Shown here piece by piece: positions 16,602-28,443 of a stretch of 35,095 nt of DNA. How positions within the stretch are numbered: position 1 is the first letter of the stretch; each line of letters begins with the position of its first letter. The DNA is from CAYYWV01 sp964475385 (lineage in GTDB: Bacteria > Pseudomonadota > Alphaproteobacteria > JAAXGF01): the NCBI GenBank assembly GCA_964475385.1, contig CAYYWV010000012.1, positions 1 through 35,095 on the forward strand, read 5' to 3'. The translations under genes were made by a program, and so were the position numbers. The notes under the pieces were generated by a model. That model worked only from the letters and a program-made list of their open reading frames with translations, made no database searches and was not told the DNA's origin.

Positions 16602-17076
16602 GGTCGAAGGCGGCGAGAACGCTCGCCCGGCGCACCGCGTCGCGGCCGATGTCGCCGAAGTCGCAACGGCGGTGACGCACCGTTCCGTCCTTGAGGGCGG
16701 CGGCGAAATGGACCCGGCCCGCGGGCTTGCGCTCGCTGTCGCTGCCAGGGCCTGCGACGCCGGTGATCGCGACCGCGACGCCGACGGTCGGGCCTGCGCG
16801 GGCGAGCGCGCCCTCGGCCATGGCCCGGGCGACCGCTTCGCTCACCGCGCCGTGTTCGGCGATCATCGCCGCCGGCACGCCGAGAATCTCGCTCTTGGAG
16901 TCGTAGGAGTAGGTGACGAAGCCGCGCTCGACCACCTCGGACGAGCCCAGAATCGCCGTCAAGGCCCCCGAAACCAGCCCGCCGGTGCAAGATTCGGCGG
17001 TCGCCAACATCATGTCCGCCCGCCGACAGGCGTCGAGAACGGCGCGGGCCTTGGCGAGAACCTCGTCGTCGAACAT
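16579..17076 (-). CDS. pncC: CinA C-terminal-type nicotinamide-nucleotide amidase (PncC-like)
   Basis: 165-residue stand-alone amidase domain of the CinA family; such proteins deamidate NMN to nicotinate mononucleotide in NAD recycling. The start is the ATG at 17076 (MFDDEVLAKARAVLDAC). Hallmarks are ATAESCTGGLVSGALT near residues 31-46, with the Ser-Cys-Thr active-site region, VTYSYDSKSEILGV, GAVSEAVARAMAEGA and AITGVAGPGSDSERKPAGRVHFA. The N-terminal molybdopterin-binding-like COG1058 domain of full CinA is absent, as in E. coli YgaD/PncC. It follows pgpA by 11 bases on the same strand. Family is certain; enzyme activity is inferred. Confidence 0.92.
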   Translation of the reverse strand: MFDDEVLAKARAVLDACRRADMMLATAESCTGGLVSGALTAILGSSEVVERGFVTYSYDSKSEILGVPAAMIAEHGAVSEAVARAMAEGALARAGPTVGVAVAITGVAGPGSDSERKPAGRVHFAAALKDGTVRHRRCDFGDIGRDAVRRASVLAAFDLILEALG

Positions 17077-17087
17077 CCGCTCGCTCC

Positions 17088-17579
17088 CTACAGCGCGCCG
17101 AGCGCCAGGGCCGCATACAGGATAGCGGCGGCGTAGGCGGCGGCAAGGAGATCGTCGAGCATGACCCCGAGCCCGCCCTTGACTGCGCGGTCGGCCCAGC
17201 CCACCGGCCAGGGCTTGGCGATGTCGAACAGGCGGAACAGGACGAAGCCTGCGAGATAGGGCAGAGGGGCGAGGGGGGCTACGGCGAGCACCAGAATCTG
17301 GGCCGCGATCTCGTCGATCACGATATAGCCGGGGTCGCTGCCGCCGCCGCGCGCGAGCACGGCGTTCGACGCCCAGACCCCGAGCGCGAACAGCCCCGCC
17401 CCGAGCGCCGCGGCAAGCGCAGGCCCGCCCCACAGAACCGCCGCCCAGGCGAGCGGCAGCGCGCCCAGGGAACCCCAGGTGCCGGGCGTCTTGGGCAGAA
17501 GGCCGAGCCCTGCGCCGGTGGCGAGGAAGGTCGTCGGCTGGGCGAACGAAAGGCCAGCCGGAAGGCCTGGGCGCGCCAT
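17088..17579 (-). CDS. pgpA: Phosphatidylglycerophosphatase A
   Basis: Inner-membrane phosphatase that converts phosphatidylglycerol phosphate to phosphatidylglycerol. 163 residues from the ATG at 17579, which falls one base beyond the ispDF stop; an upstream GTG-type extension would run into ispDF. Motifs are FLATGAGLGLLPKTPGTWGS, DPGYIVIDEIAAQ with the acidic active-site residues, and FRLFDIAKPWPVGWADR followed by GGLGVMLDDLLAA. Three to four hydrophobic segments surround them. The ispDF-pgpA-cinA order is common in alphaproteobacteria and indicates one transcription unit. Confidence 0.94.
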   Translation of the reverse strand: MARPGLPAGLSFAQPTTFLATGAGLGLLPKTPGTWGSLGALPLAWAAVLWGGPALAAALGAGLFALGVWASNAVLARGGGSDPGYIVIDEIAAQILVLAVAPLAPLPYLAGFVLFRLFDIAKPWPVGWADRAVKGGLGVMLDDLLAAAYAAAILYAALALGAL

Positions 17580-17580
17580 C

Positions 17581-18738
17581 TCAGTGCTCGGCCGGAAGCC
17601 CGAGGGTCGCGACCGCGAAGGCTGCAATCCCGTCGCCGCGGCCCGTGAACCCGAGCCCTTCGGTCGTCGTCGCCTTGACGCTGACCCGCGCGGGCGGAAT
17701 TGCGAAGGCGTCGGCGACGCGCGCGATCATCGCGGCGCGATGGGGGCCGATGCGCGGGCGCTCGCAGACCAGCGTCACGTCGAGATGCCTGATCTCGCCG
17801 CCCGCTTTATCCACGAGATCGCGCGCCGCGGCGGCGAAGATGCGCGAATCTGCGTCCCTATAGGCGGGATCGGACGGCGGGAAGTGGCTGCCGATGTCGC
17901 CCGCGCCGAGCGCGCCGAGCACCGCATCGACCAGCGCGTGGAGGCCGACATCGGCGTCCGAGACCCCGACCAGGCCGCGCTCGTGCGGAATCTCGACCCC
18001 GCACAGCGTCACCCGGTCGCCGGGACCGAAAGCATGAACGTCGAAGCCGTGGCCGACGCGGGTCTCGCGGCCGAGCCCCATGAGCCGCTCGACGCGGGCG
18101 CGATCCTCGGGCCCGGTGACCTTGAGGTTCGCGGCCGAGCCTTCGACCACCGCGACCGCGAGCCCGGCCGCTTCGGCGACCGCGGCGTCGTCGGTCAGGG
18201 ACTCGCCGGCGAACCAGCGGTGGGCGGCGAGGATCTCGGCGAAACGGAAGCCTTGCGGGGTCTGGGCGCGCCACAGGCCCTCGCGCGGGACCGCGGCCGC
18301 GACCCGTCCATCCTCGACCCGCTTGAGGCTGTCGGCGACGGGCAGGGCGGGGATCGCCCCCGGCGCGTGATCGAGGGCGTCGAGCACCCGGTCGATCACG
18401 CCGGCGTCGACCGCGGGACGCGCCGCATCGTGAACGAGCACCTTCTCGGGGGCGAGGGGCTCGAGGCTTTCGAGCCCGCGGCGCACCGAGTCCTGGCGGC
18501 TCGCGCCGCCGGCGACCGGATCGAGAAGGTCGAGCCCGGCGAGCGCCCGATCGTAGAGCGCGCGGTCGTCCGCCCCGATGACGACGCGCGTCCCGCGCAC
18601 CCGCGGATGGCGCGCGAAGGCGGCCGCAGCGTGATAGACGAGCGCGCGGCCGCCGACGGGAAGATACTGCTTGGGCGTCTCAGAACCGAAACGCCGGCCG
18701 CGGCCCGCGGCCACGATAAGGGCGAAGGTTCCCGGCAT
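17581..18738 (-). CDS. ispDF: Bifunctional IspD/IspF (MEP cytidylyltransferase / MEcPP synthase)
   Basis: Two non-consecutive enzymes of the MEP isoprenoid pathway in one chain of 385 residues. The N-terminal IspD domain (about 1-225) transfers CMP to methylerythritol phosphate: ALIVAAGRGRRFGSETPKQY, VLVHDAARPAV and LWRAQTPQGF. The C-terminal IspF domain (about 229-385) cyclises CDP-ME 2-phosphate: RVGHGFDVHAF with the metal-binding Asp-x-His, then SDADVGLHALVDAVLGALGAGDIG and ERPRIGPH. Start chosen at ATG 18738 (MPGTFALIVAAGRG). The fusion is known in alphaproteobacteria and Campylobacter-type bacteria. It is the first gene of the minus-strand ispDF-pgpA-cinA unit. Confidence 0.96.
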   Translation of the reverse strand: MPGTFALIVAAGRGRRFGSETPKQYLPVGGRALVYHAAAAFARHPRVRGTRVVIGADDRALYDRALAGLDLLDPVAGGASRQDSVRRGLESLEPLAPEKVLVHDAARPAVDAGVIDRVLDALDHAPGAIPALPVADSLKRVEDGRVAAAVPREGLWRAQTPQGFRFAEILAAHRWFAGESLTDDAAVAEAAGLAVAVVEGSAANLKVTGPEDRARVERLMGLGRETRVGHGFDVHAFGPGDRVTLCGVEIPHERGLVGVSDADVGLHALVDAVLGALGAGDIGSHFPPSDPAYRDADSRIFAAAARDLVDKAGGEIRHLDVTLVCERPRIGPHRAAMIARVADAFAIPPARVSVKATTTEGLGFTGRGDGIAAFAVATLGLPAEH

Positions 18739-18815
18739 GACCTTGATAAGGCTGGACGATCGAAGCCGCAGCCTAGCTTTGCCCCTGTCCCTTGCCAAGG
18801 GGCTTGACGGCGGTC

Positions 18816-18844
18816 TGGGCAAGGACCGGGGCCTTCGCTATAGT
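18816..18844 (+). promoter_or_regulatory. Possible promoter for the ypjD-like gene
   Basis: TGGGCA (18816-18821) and TATAGT (18839-18844) have a 17-base spacer, each with 4-5 consensus matches. The predicted transcript would start at or next to the ATG at 18852, making the message nearly leaderless. A 7-bp inverted repeat CCTTGCC (18790-18796) / GGCAAGG (18818-18824) overlaps the -35. Confidence 0.35.
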
Positions 18845-18851
18845 CCGGGCG

Positions 18852-19652
18852 ATGTCGCGCCATCTTCTTTACAACATCGGAGCCTTGCTCTCGCTTCTGC
18901 CGGCGGCGCTCGCGTATTTCCGCGTCGAGGGGCGTCGCGATTCCGCCTATTGGTTGTTGCTCGGCGTGGCCGCCGCCGGCACCACGGCTTGGGCCGTTAT
19001 GCTGACCGGCGTCTCCTGGCACACCGGCTTTTCGATCGCCCTTTGGGTGAGCATCGCTGCAAGCCTCATTGTTTTTATTGTCGTTTCCGCAGTTTCCGAT
19101 CAAGCGTGGCGGCTGACGCCCCTTTTGCTTCCCTACCTGTTCGCGCTCGGCGTGGTGGCCACCATCTGGGCGCAGGCCGCAGGACAGCCGCTCGCCGCGG
19201 GCGCGCCGGCGGGCTGGCTCCGCGTCCATATCGTCGTCGCCGTGCTCACCTACGCGCTCATGACCCTCGGCGCGGTGGCGGGCTTCGCCGTGGTCCTTCA
19301 GGAACGCGCCCTCAAACGCAAGCGGATCACGCCGCTCAGCCGGATTTTGCCTTCGGTCGCCGACGGCGAGCGGTTGGAAATGGGGCTGCTCACGGCGGGC
19401 GAGGTCGTGCTCGCGGCCGGGCTCTTGAGCGGGATCGCCATCGAGTACCTCGAGACCGGGCGGCTCTTGGTCCTCGATCACAAGACCGTGTTGTCGCTTC
19501 TCGCCTTCGCGGTCGTCGGCGCGCTTTTGATCGCCCATCGCAGGGGCGGGCTTCGCGGCCGGCGCGCGGCGCGCTATGTGCTCGTCGCCTATCTTCTGAT
19601 CACGCTCGCCTACCCGGGCGTGAAGTTCGTGACCGATGTGCTCATGGCCTGA
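18852..19652 (+). CDS. YpjD/CcsA-like cytochrome c assembly family integral membrane protein
   Basis: 266 residues with about seven or eight membrane helices. It fits the CcsA/CcmC superfamily branch represented by E. coli YpjD: conserved histidines occur at SWHTGF, LRVHIVVAVLTYALM and LDHKTVLSLLAF, all at helix ends as expected for haem ligands. The tryptophan-rich WWD signature of true CcsA/CcmC is absent, so a haem-handling or c-type cytochrome maturation role should not be assumed. YpjD-type genes often sit beside ffh; here the gene stands alone between divergent ispDF and dusB. ATG 18852 is the start; in-frame starts upstream would remove the apparent promoter. Confidence 0.78.
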   Translation: MSRHLLYNIGALLSLLPAALAYFRVEGRRDSAYWLLLGVAAAGTTAWAVMLTGVSWHTGFSIALWVSIAASLIVFIVVSAVSDQAWRLTPLLLPYLFALGVVATIWAQAAGQPLAAGAPAGWLRVHIVVAVLTYALMTLGAVAGFAVVLQERALKRKRITPLSRILPSVADGERLEMGLLTAGEVVLAAGLLSGIAIEYLETGRLLVLDHKTVLSLLAFAVVGALLIAHRRGGLRGRRAARYVLVAYLLITLAYPGVKFVTDVLMA

Positions 19653-19678
19653 GCGGAGGCGCCCGCGCTTATCGGCTT

Positions 19679-19708
19679 GCGCCCGGCGCGAGGGCGTCTT
19701 ACATTTGC
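19679..19708 (+). terminator. Weak intrinsic terminator candidate after the ypjD-like gene
   Basis: A 5-6 bp GC stem, CGCCC (19680-19684) with GGGCG (19692-19696) around a seven-base loop, is followed by the T-rich stretch TCTTACATTT. It would separate ypjD from the dusB-ntr unit. The stem is short, so the call is tentative. Confidence 0.3.
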
Positions 19709-19744
19709 CTAAATTTTGAGCACACCAGATCTCTTGCTGCCTTT

Positions 19745-20731
19745 ATGACCTTTTCCATCGGCCCGGTCCGGCTTGAAAGCCCAGTCGTGCTCGCCCCCAT
19801 GTCGGGAGTGACCGACTTGCCGTTTCGCCGCCTCGTCAAGGCGCTGGGGGCGGGACTCGTCGTCTCCGAGATGATCGCGAGCCAAGCGATGGTGCGGGCC
19901 ACGCGGCGGACCTTGACCATGGCGCGCACCGAGCCCGAAGAGCACCCCATGGCGGTGCAGCTCGCCGGCTGCGAGCCTGCGGTGATGGCCGAGGCGGCGA
20001 AGCTCAACGCCGACCGCGGGGCCGCGATCATCGACATCAACATGGGCTGCCCGGTCAAGAAGGTGGTCAACGGTTATGCGGGCTCGGCCCTGATGCGCGA
20101 CGAGCGCCACGCCGCGCGAATCATGGAGGCGACCGTAAAAGCGGTTGAGCTTCCGGTCACCCTCAAGATGCGGACCGGCTGGGACGAGCGCAGCCGCAAC
20201 GCGCCTGCGCTCGCCCGCATCGCCGAGGACTGCGGGATTCGCATGATCGCCGTCCACGGCCGCACGCGCTGCCAGCTCTATCGCGGGCGCGCCGACTGGG
20301 CCTTCGTGCGCCGGGTCAAGGAGGCGGTCTCGATCCCGGTGCTCGTCAACGGCGATATCGAGACCTTCGACGACGTGGTCGAGGCGCTTCGGCTTTCGGG
20401 CGCCGACGGCGTGATGATCGGCCGCGGCGCTTACGGGCGCCCCTGGTTCCTGCGCCAGGTCATGACCTTCCTGCGCACCGGACAGCGCCTCGCCGCGCCG
20501 CCGCTCGAGACGCAGCTCGATATCGTGCTGCGCCATTTCGACGACATGGTGGCGCATTACGGCGCCGAGCGCGCCGTGCGCATCGCGCGCAAGCATATCG
20601 GTTGGTACAGCAAGGGACTGCCGGGATCGAGCGCGTACCGCGCCACGATCAATAGCCTCGACGACGCCGACGCCATGAGAGCGGCGATTCGGGCGTTTTA
20701 CGAGCCGCTGATCGAGCGGCGGGCCGCATGA
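19745..20731 (+). CDS. dusB: tRNA-dihydrouridine synthase (DusB/NifR3 family)
   Basis: FMN enzyme that reduces specific tRNA uridines to dihydrouridine. 328 residues. Landmarks are VVLAPMSGVTDLPFRRL at the N-terminus, SEMIAS, VQLAGCEP, the catalytic Cys102 in NMGCPVKKVVNGYAGSALM, VTLKMRTGWD, VHGRTRCQLYRG and VNGDIETFDD with MIGRGAYGRPW. The name nifR3 comes from its location upstream of ntrBC in Rhodobacter and Azospirillum, the same arrangement as here. The ATG at 19745 lies in a locally AT-rich leader with no strong ribosome site. Its stop overlaps the ntrB start by four bases. Confidence 0.96.
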   Translation: MTFSIGPVRLESPVVLAPMSGVTDLPFRRLVKALGAGLVVSEMIASQAMVRATRRTLTMARTEPEEHPMAVQLAGCEPAVMAEAAKLNADRGAAIIDINMGCPVKKVVNGYAGSALMRDERHAARIMEATVKAVELPVTLKMRTGWDERSRNAPALARIAEDCGIRMIAVHGRTRCQLYRGRADWAFVRRVKEAVSIPVLVNGDIETFDDVVEALRLSGADGVMIGRGAYGRPWFLRQVMTFLRTGQRLAAPPLETQLDIVLRHFDDMVAHYGAERAVRIARKHIGWYSKGLPGSSAYRATINSLDDADAMRAAIRAFYEPLIERRAA

Positions 20732-21845
20732 GCGCAGAGCCGGCCCGCGCCCGACCCAGCGCGCCGCGGCCGGTTCCCCCGGACGCCGATGCGATTCTCG
20801 CCGCGCTGGCGGACGCCGTACTGCTGATCGACGAGGCCGGCGTCATCCGCCGCGTCAACCCGGCGGCCGAGCAGTTCTTCGCGACTGGGGCTTCGCACCT
20901 CTGCGGCAGCCCGCTCGATCGGATCGTGCCGGCTGCGAGCCCGCTCGTCGAGATCGTCGCCAAGGCCCGCGAGGGCCAGACGACGCTCGCCCAGTACGAG
21001 GTCGATCTGTCGTCGCCGCGGACCGGCCCGCGCCCCGCCGACGTTCAGGCCGCCGCGCTCGTCGATGCGCCCGGCTGGGTGGTCGCGTCCTTGCGCGAGC
21101 GCACGATCGCGCGCAAGCTCGGCCGCCAGCTCGTCCATCTCGGCGCGGGGCGTTCGGTCGCCGGGCTCGCCGCGGCGCTCGCCCACGAGGTCAAGAATCC
21201 GCTTTCGGGCATTCGGGGCGCGGCCCAGCTTCTCGACCAGGTGGTGGGCGAGGACGACCGCGAGCTCACCCGCCTGATCACGGCCGAGGCCGACCGGATC
21301 TGCCGTCTCGTCGACCGGATGGGGGTCTTCTCCGACAGCGCGCCCGGCCCGCGCGAGGCGGTGAATATTCACGAGGTGCTCGAACACGTGCGCCGCCTGG
21401 CGCAAAACGGGTTCGGGCGTCGCTTGCGCTTCGTCGAGCGGTACGATCCTTCGCTCCCGCCCGTCTACGGCAACCGCGACGCTCTGGTGCAGGTCTTTCT
21501 CAACCTGGTCAAGAACGCGGCCGAAGCGGCGCCCGAAGCCGACGGCGAGGTGATTCTCGCCACCGCCTTCGATCCCGGCGTGCGCCTGATGCAGGGGGGC
21601 GGCGCAGGGCCTTTGCGCCTGCCCCTGGTGGCGAGCGTGCAGGACAACGGCCCGGGCGTGCCCGACGAGATCCGCGCCCATCTCTTCGATCCCTTCGTCA
21701 GCGCCAAGAGCGGCGGCACCGGCCTCGGCCTCGCCCTGGTCGCCAAGGCGGTCGCCGACCACGGCGGCATCGTCGAGTTCGAAAGCGAGCCTCGGCGCAC
21801 GGTGTTCCGGGTGCGTCTGCCGCTTCTCGAAGACGGAACCAAGAC

Positions 21846-21849
<4 letters not shown>
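20728..21849 (+). CDS. ntrB: Nitrogen regulation sensor histidine kinase NtrB
   Basis: Cytoplasmic sensor kinase/phosphatase for NtrC; family members are controlled by PII proteins according to nitrogen status. 373 residues without membrane segments: an N-terminal PAS domain (about 20-120, LLIDEAGVIRRVNPAAEQFF), a dimerisation/phosphoacceptor domain with His153 in LAHEVKNPLSGIRGAAQLL, and a C-terminal ATPase domain (N-box FLNLVKNAAEAAPEADG, G1 VQDNGPGVPDE, G2 GGTGLGLALVAKAVADHGG). It begins with ATGA overlapping dusB and ends with ATGA overlapping ntrC, so translation of the three is probably coupled. Confidence 0.96.
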
Positions 21850-23302
<1,453 letters not shown>

Positions 23303-23309
<7 letters not shown>

Positions 23310-25598
23310 ACGCCCCCGCATCGCTGCCCTTCGCCGCGGTCGCGCGGCTCGGCCGCTGGGCGGCGCGGGCCGCGTTGTCGCGCAAGGTCGCGATCGTGCT
23401 CGCGCTCGGCGCGCTGGTCTCGGGCGTGGCGACTTACGGCGCGCTCTCGGGCTGGGGGCCGTTCGGCCAGCGCGCCCCGCAGACCATATTGATCCTTCTC
23501 AACGTCGACCTCGTCTTCGTTCTTCTGCTGAGCGCGGTGGTGCTCAGCAATCTGGTCAAGCTGTGGCTGGAGCGCCGCCGCGGGCTCGCCGGCTCGCGCC
23601 TGCACATGCGCATGGTCGCGCTGTTCAGCGTGGTCGCCGTGGCGCCTGCGATCACGGTCGCGGTGTTCTCGGTGCTGTTCTTCAACTTCGGCATCGAATC
23701 CTGGTTCAACGACCGGGTGCGCACGGCGATCAACGAGTCGATCGCGGTGGCCGAGGCCTACCTCGAAGAGCACAAGCAGGTGATTCGCGCCGACGCGCTC
23801 GCCATGGCCAACGACATCAACCGCTCAGGCCCGGCGCTCGCCGAATACCCGGGCGCGTTCAACCGCTTCCTCGCCACCCAGGCGGCGCTGCGCTCGCTCA
23901 CCGAGGCCATGGTCTTCCGTCGCGACGGCCGGGTTCTCGCGCGGACGGGGTTTACATTCTCGCTTCTGTTCGAGCCGGTGCCGCTGGAAGCGATGAAAAA
24001 GGCCGACGAGACCGGAGGCGCAGTCATTCTGACCGCCGAAAGCGACGACCGGGTGCGCGCGCTGGTGCGCCTTCAGAGCTTCGTCGACGCGTATCTCTAC
24101 GTCGGCCGCTTCGTGGACGCGCGCGCGATCGGACACATGCAACGGACCCAGCGCGCCGTCTCCGAGTACCAGCGCCTGGAGGGCAAGCGCTCGGGCATCC
24201 AGATCACCTTCGCGGTCATCTTCGGCCTGGTGACGCTTCTTCTCCTGCTCGCCGCCGTGTGGCTGGGACTCACCTTCGCCAACCAGCTCGTCCTGCCCAT
24301 CGGCAACCTGATCACCGCGGCCGAGCAGGTGCGCGCCGGCAAGCTCGACGCCCGGGTGGAGGAGACCGCGCTCGACGACGAGATCGGCATGCTAAGCCGC
24401 GCCTTCAACCGCATGACCGATCAGATCCAGGCCCAGCGCAACGAACTGATCGAGGCCAACCGTCAGCTCGACGCCCGAAGACGGTTCACCGAATCCGTGC
24501 TCTCGGGCGTTTCGGCCGGAGTCATCGGCCTCGATTCGGAAGGCCGGATCGAGCTTCCCAACCGCTCGGCGCTCGAGCTTTTGGCCGGGCGCGCGGAGGC
24601 GGTCGTCGGACGCCCGCTCGCCGAGCTCGTCCCCGAGATGGCCCCCCTGCTGGAAACCGCTATGCGGCGACCCGCGCGCGGCGCAGAGCACCAGATCACC
24701 ATCGAGCGCAAAGGCCAGATCCGAACCCTGTTCGTCCGCATCAGCGCCGAGCGGTTCGGCGAATCGCTCGAAGGCTTCGTCGTGACCTTCGACGACATCA
24801 CGGCCCTGGTCACCGCCCAGCGCACCGCCGCCTGGGCCGACGTCGCCCGGCGCATCGCCCACGAGATCAAGAACCCGCTAACCCCGATCCAGCTTTCGGC
24901 CGAACGGCTGCGGCGCAAGTACTTGGGCGAGATCGAAAGCGATCCCGAAACTTTCGTCGCCTGCACCGACACCATCGTGCGCCAGGTCGGCGATATCGGC
25001 CGCATGATCGACGAGTTCTCGGCGTTCGCGCGCATGCCGGCGCCGGTGCTCAAGCCCCACGATGTGACCCGGCTGATCCGCGAAGCGGTCGCCTTACAAG
25101 AGGTCGCGCATCCCGATATCGCGTTCGAAGCGGAGCTTCCCGAGGAAGGGTTCATGCTTACCTGCGATGCGCGCCAGATCGCCCAGGTGCTGACCAATGT
25201 TCTTCAAAACGCAGCCGAATCGATCGAAGCGCGCGAAGCGCGGCCAGGCGAGACGCTTGCGCCCGGGCGCGTCGTCTCGCGCCTCGTGGTCGACGGCGGG
25301 CATCCGGTGATCGAGGTCACGGACAACGGACGCGGCCTGCCCGTCGAGCAGCGCCATCGGCTCGCCGAGCCTTATGTGACCACCCGCGCCAAAGGGACCG
25401 GTCTGGGGCTGGCCATCGTCAAGAAAATCATGGAAGATCACGGCGGCGCGCTCATGCTCGAAGACGCGCCCGGCGGGGGCGCCCGCGTTCGTCTCGTGTT
25501 CACGACGGGCGAAGCGGACGCGGCCTCTCCCGATCAGGCGGAGGCGTCCTCCGAGTCCTCGGCCCCGTCGCCGTCCCGCTCCACGAAGGTTGCATCCC

Positions 25599-25609
<11 letters not shown>
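23303..25609 (+). CDS. ntrY: Membrane sensor histidine kinase NtrY
   Basis: 768-residue inner-membrane kinase, partner of NtrX; family members sense nitrogen and redox/oxygen conditions and influence envelope functions. Four predicted membrane helices lie at about 31-50, 61-85, 98-122 and 305-330, with a periplasmic region between the third and fourth. A HAMP domain follows (QLVLPIGNLITAAEQVRAGKLDARV), then a PAS domain (ESVLSGVSAGVIGLDSEGRI), the phosphoacceptor His520 in RRIAHEIKNPLTPIQLSAERL and an ATPase domain (NVLQNAAESIEA, VTDNGRGLP, GTGLGLAIVKKIMEDHGG). The start ATG overlaps the ntrC end by seven bases and its end overlaps ntrX. Confidence 0.95.
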
Positions 25610-27043
<1,434 letters not shown>

Positions 27044-27047
<4 letters not shown>

Positions 27048-28420
27048 AGGTTCTGATTTGCGGGGCGGGGCAGGTCGGGTTCAACATCGCCCGCTACCTC
27101 GCGAGCGAGAACAACGACGTGACGGTCATCGACCAGCGCGCCGATCTGGTGCGCAAGATCTCGGAAAGCCTCGACGTCAAAGGACTGGTGGGCTTCGCCT
27201 CGCACCCCGATATGCTCGAGCGCGCCGGAGCCGCCGACACCGACATGGTCATCGCGGTGACCTTCGCCGACGAGGTCAACATGGTCGCCTGCCAGGTCTG
27301 CCACTCCCTGTTCAACGTGCCGACCAAGATCGCGCGGGTGCGCCACCAGAGCTACCTCAACCCCATGTGGCGGCACTTGTTCAGCCGCGAGAACATGCCG
27401 ATCGACGTCATCATCTCGCCCGAGATCGAAGTCGGCCGCGCCGTCATTCGCCGTCTTCAGGCGCCGGGCGCGATCGACATGATCCCGTTCGCCGACGGCA
27501 AGGTGCGCGTGGTCGGCGTCCATCTCACCGAGGATTGCCCGGTGCTCAACACGCCGCTTCGCCAGCTCACCGAGATCTTTCCCGACCTCAACATCTACGT
27601 CGTCGGCATCATCCGCAACGACCGCATGATCGTGCCTTCGGGCGACGACCACATGCTGCCGGGCGACGACGTCTACCTGGTCGCCGAGGCCGGCCATATC
27701 GAGCGCGCGCTCGCCGCCTTCGGCCATGAGGAGAAGGAGGCGCGGCGTTTCATCATCATCGGCGGCGGCAACATCGGCCTGTTCCTCGCCCGCGAGCTCG
27801 AAGAGCACTATCCCGACCTCAACCTCAAGGTCATCGAGGTCGATTCCGCCCGCGCGGAGATGCTGGCGGATTCGCTCTCGCGCGCCGTAGTGCTCAACGG
27901 CGACGCGCTCGAGCGCGAGATCCTCGAAGAGGCCAATGTGGCCGAGACCGAGACCGTGATCGCGGTTTCGAACGACGACGAGGTCAACATCCTTTCGTCG
28001 CTGCTCGCCAAACGCTATGGCGCGCGCCGCGCGCTGGCGTTGATCAACAACATGTCCTACGGGCCGCTGGTCGGCTCGCTCGGAATCGATGTGGCGGTCA
28101 GCCCGCGCGACATCACTGTCTCGACGATCCTCCAGCACGTGCGCCGGGGGCGCATTCGCGCGGTCCACAGCATCCGCGAGGGCCTGGCCGAAGTGATCGA
28201 AGCCGAGGCGCTCGAGACCTCGCCGCTCGTGGGCACGCCGCTTCGCGAGGCCAAGATGCCCGCGGGCATCATCGTCGGCGCCGTGGTCCGCGGCGATTCG
28301 GTCATCATCCCGCGCGGCGACACGGTGGTCCGCGCCAACGACCGGGTCATCATCTTCGCCGCCGCCGGGCTGGTGCGGAAGGTCGAGCGCATGTTCTCCG
28401 TGCGGCTCGACTTCTTCTAG
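27044..28420 (+). CDS. trkA: Trk system potassium uptake regulator TrkA
   Basis: Peripheral cytoplasmic NAD(H)/nucleotide-binding subunit that gates the TrkH potassium channel. 458 residues with the duplicated RCK arrangement: first TrkA_N Rossmann domain (MKVLICGAGQVGFNIARYLA), first TrkA_C domain (about 140-220), second Rossmann domain (RFIIIGGGNIGLFLARELE, near 232) and second TrkA_C. The ATG lies inside the ntrX stop (ATGA overlap), the usual arrangement in Azospirillum and relatives. TrkH follows after 23 bases, so channel and regulator are encoded together and appear transcriptionally tied to the nitrogen regulators. Confidence 0.96.
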
Positions 28421-28443
28421 ACCTCCGCTTTCGCGGGCCCGCC

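Noticed and set aside
19698..19720. AT-rich CTTACATTTGCCTAAATTTT stretch as the dusB-ntr promoter, including a sigma-54 site
   Set aside because: There is no GG-N10-GC element and no hexamer pair at proper spacing; it is suggestive by composition only.
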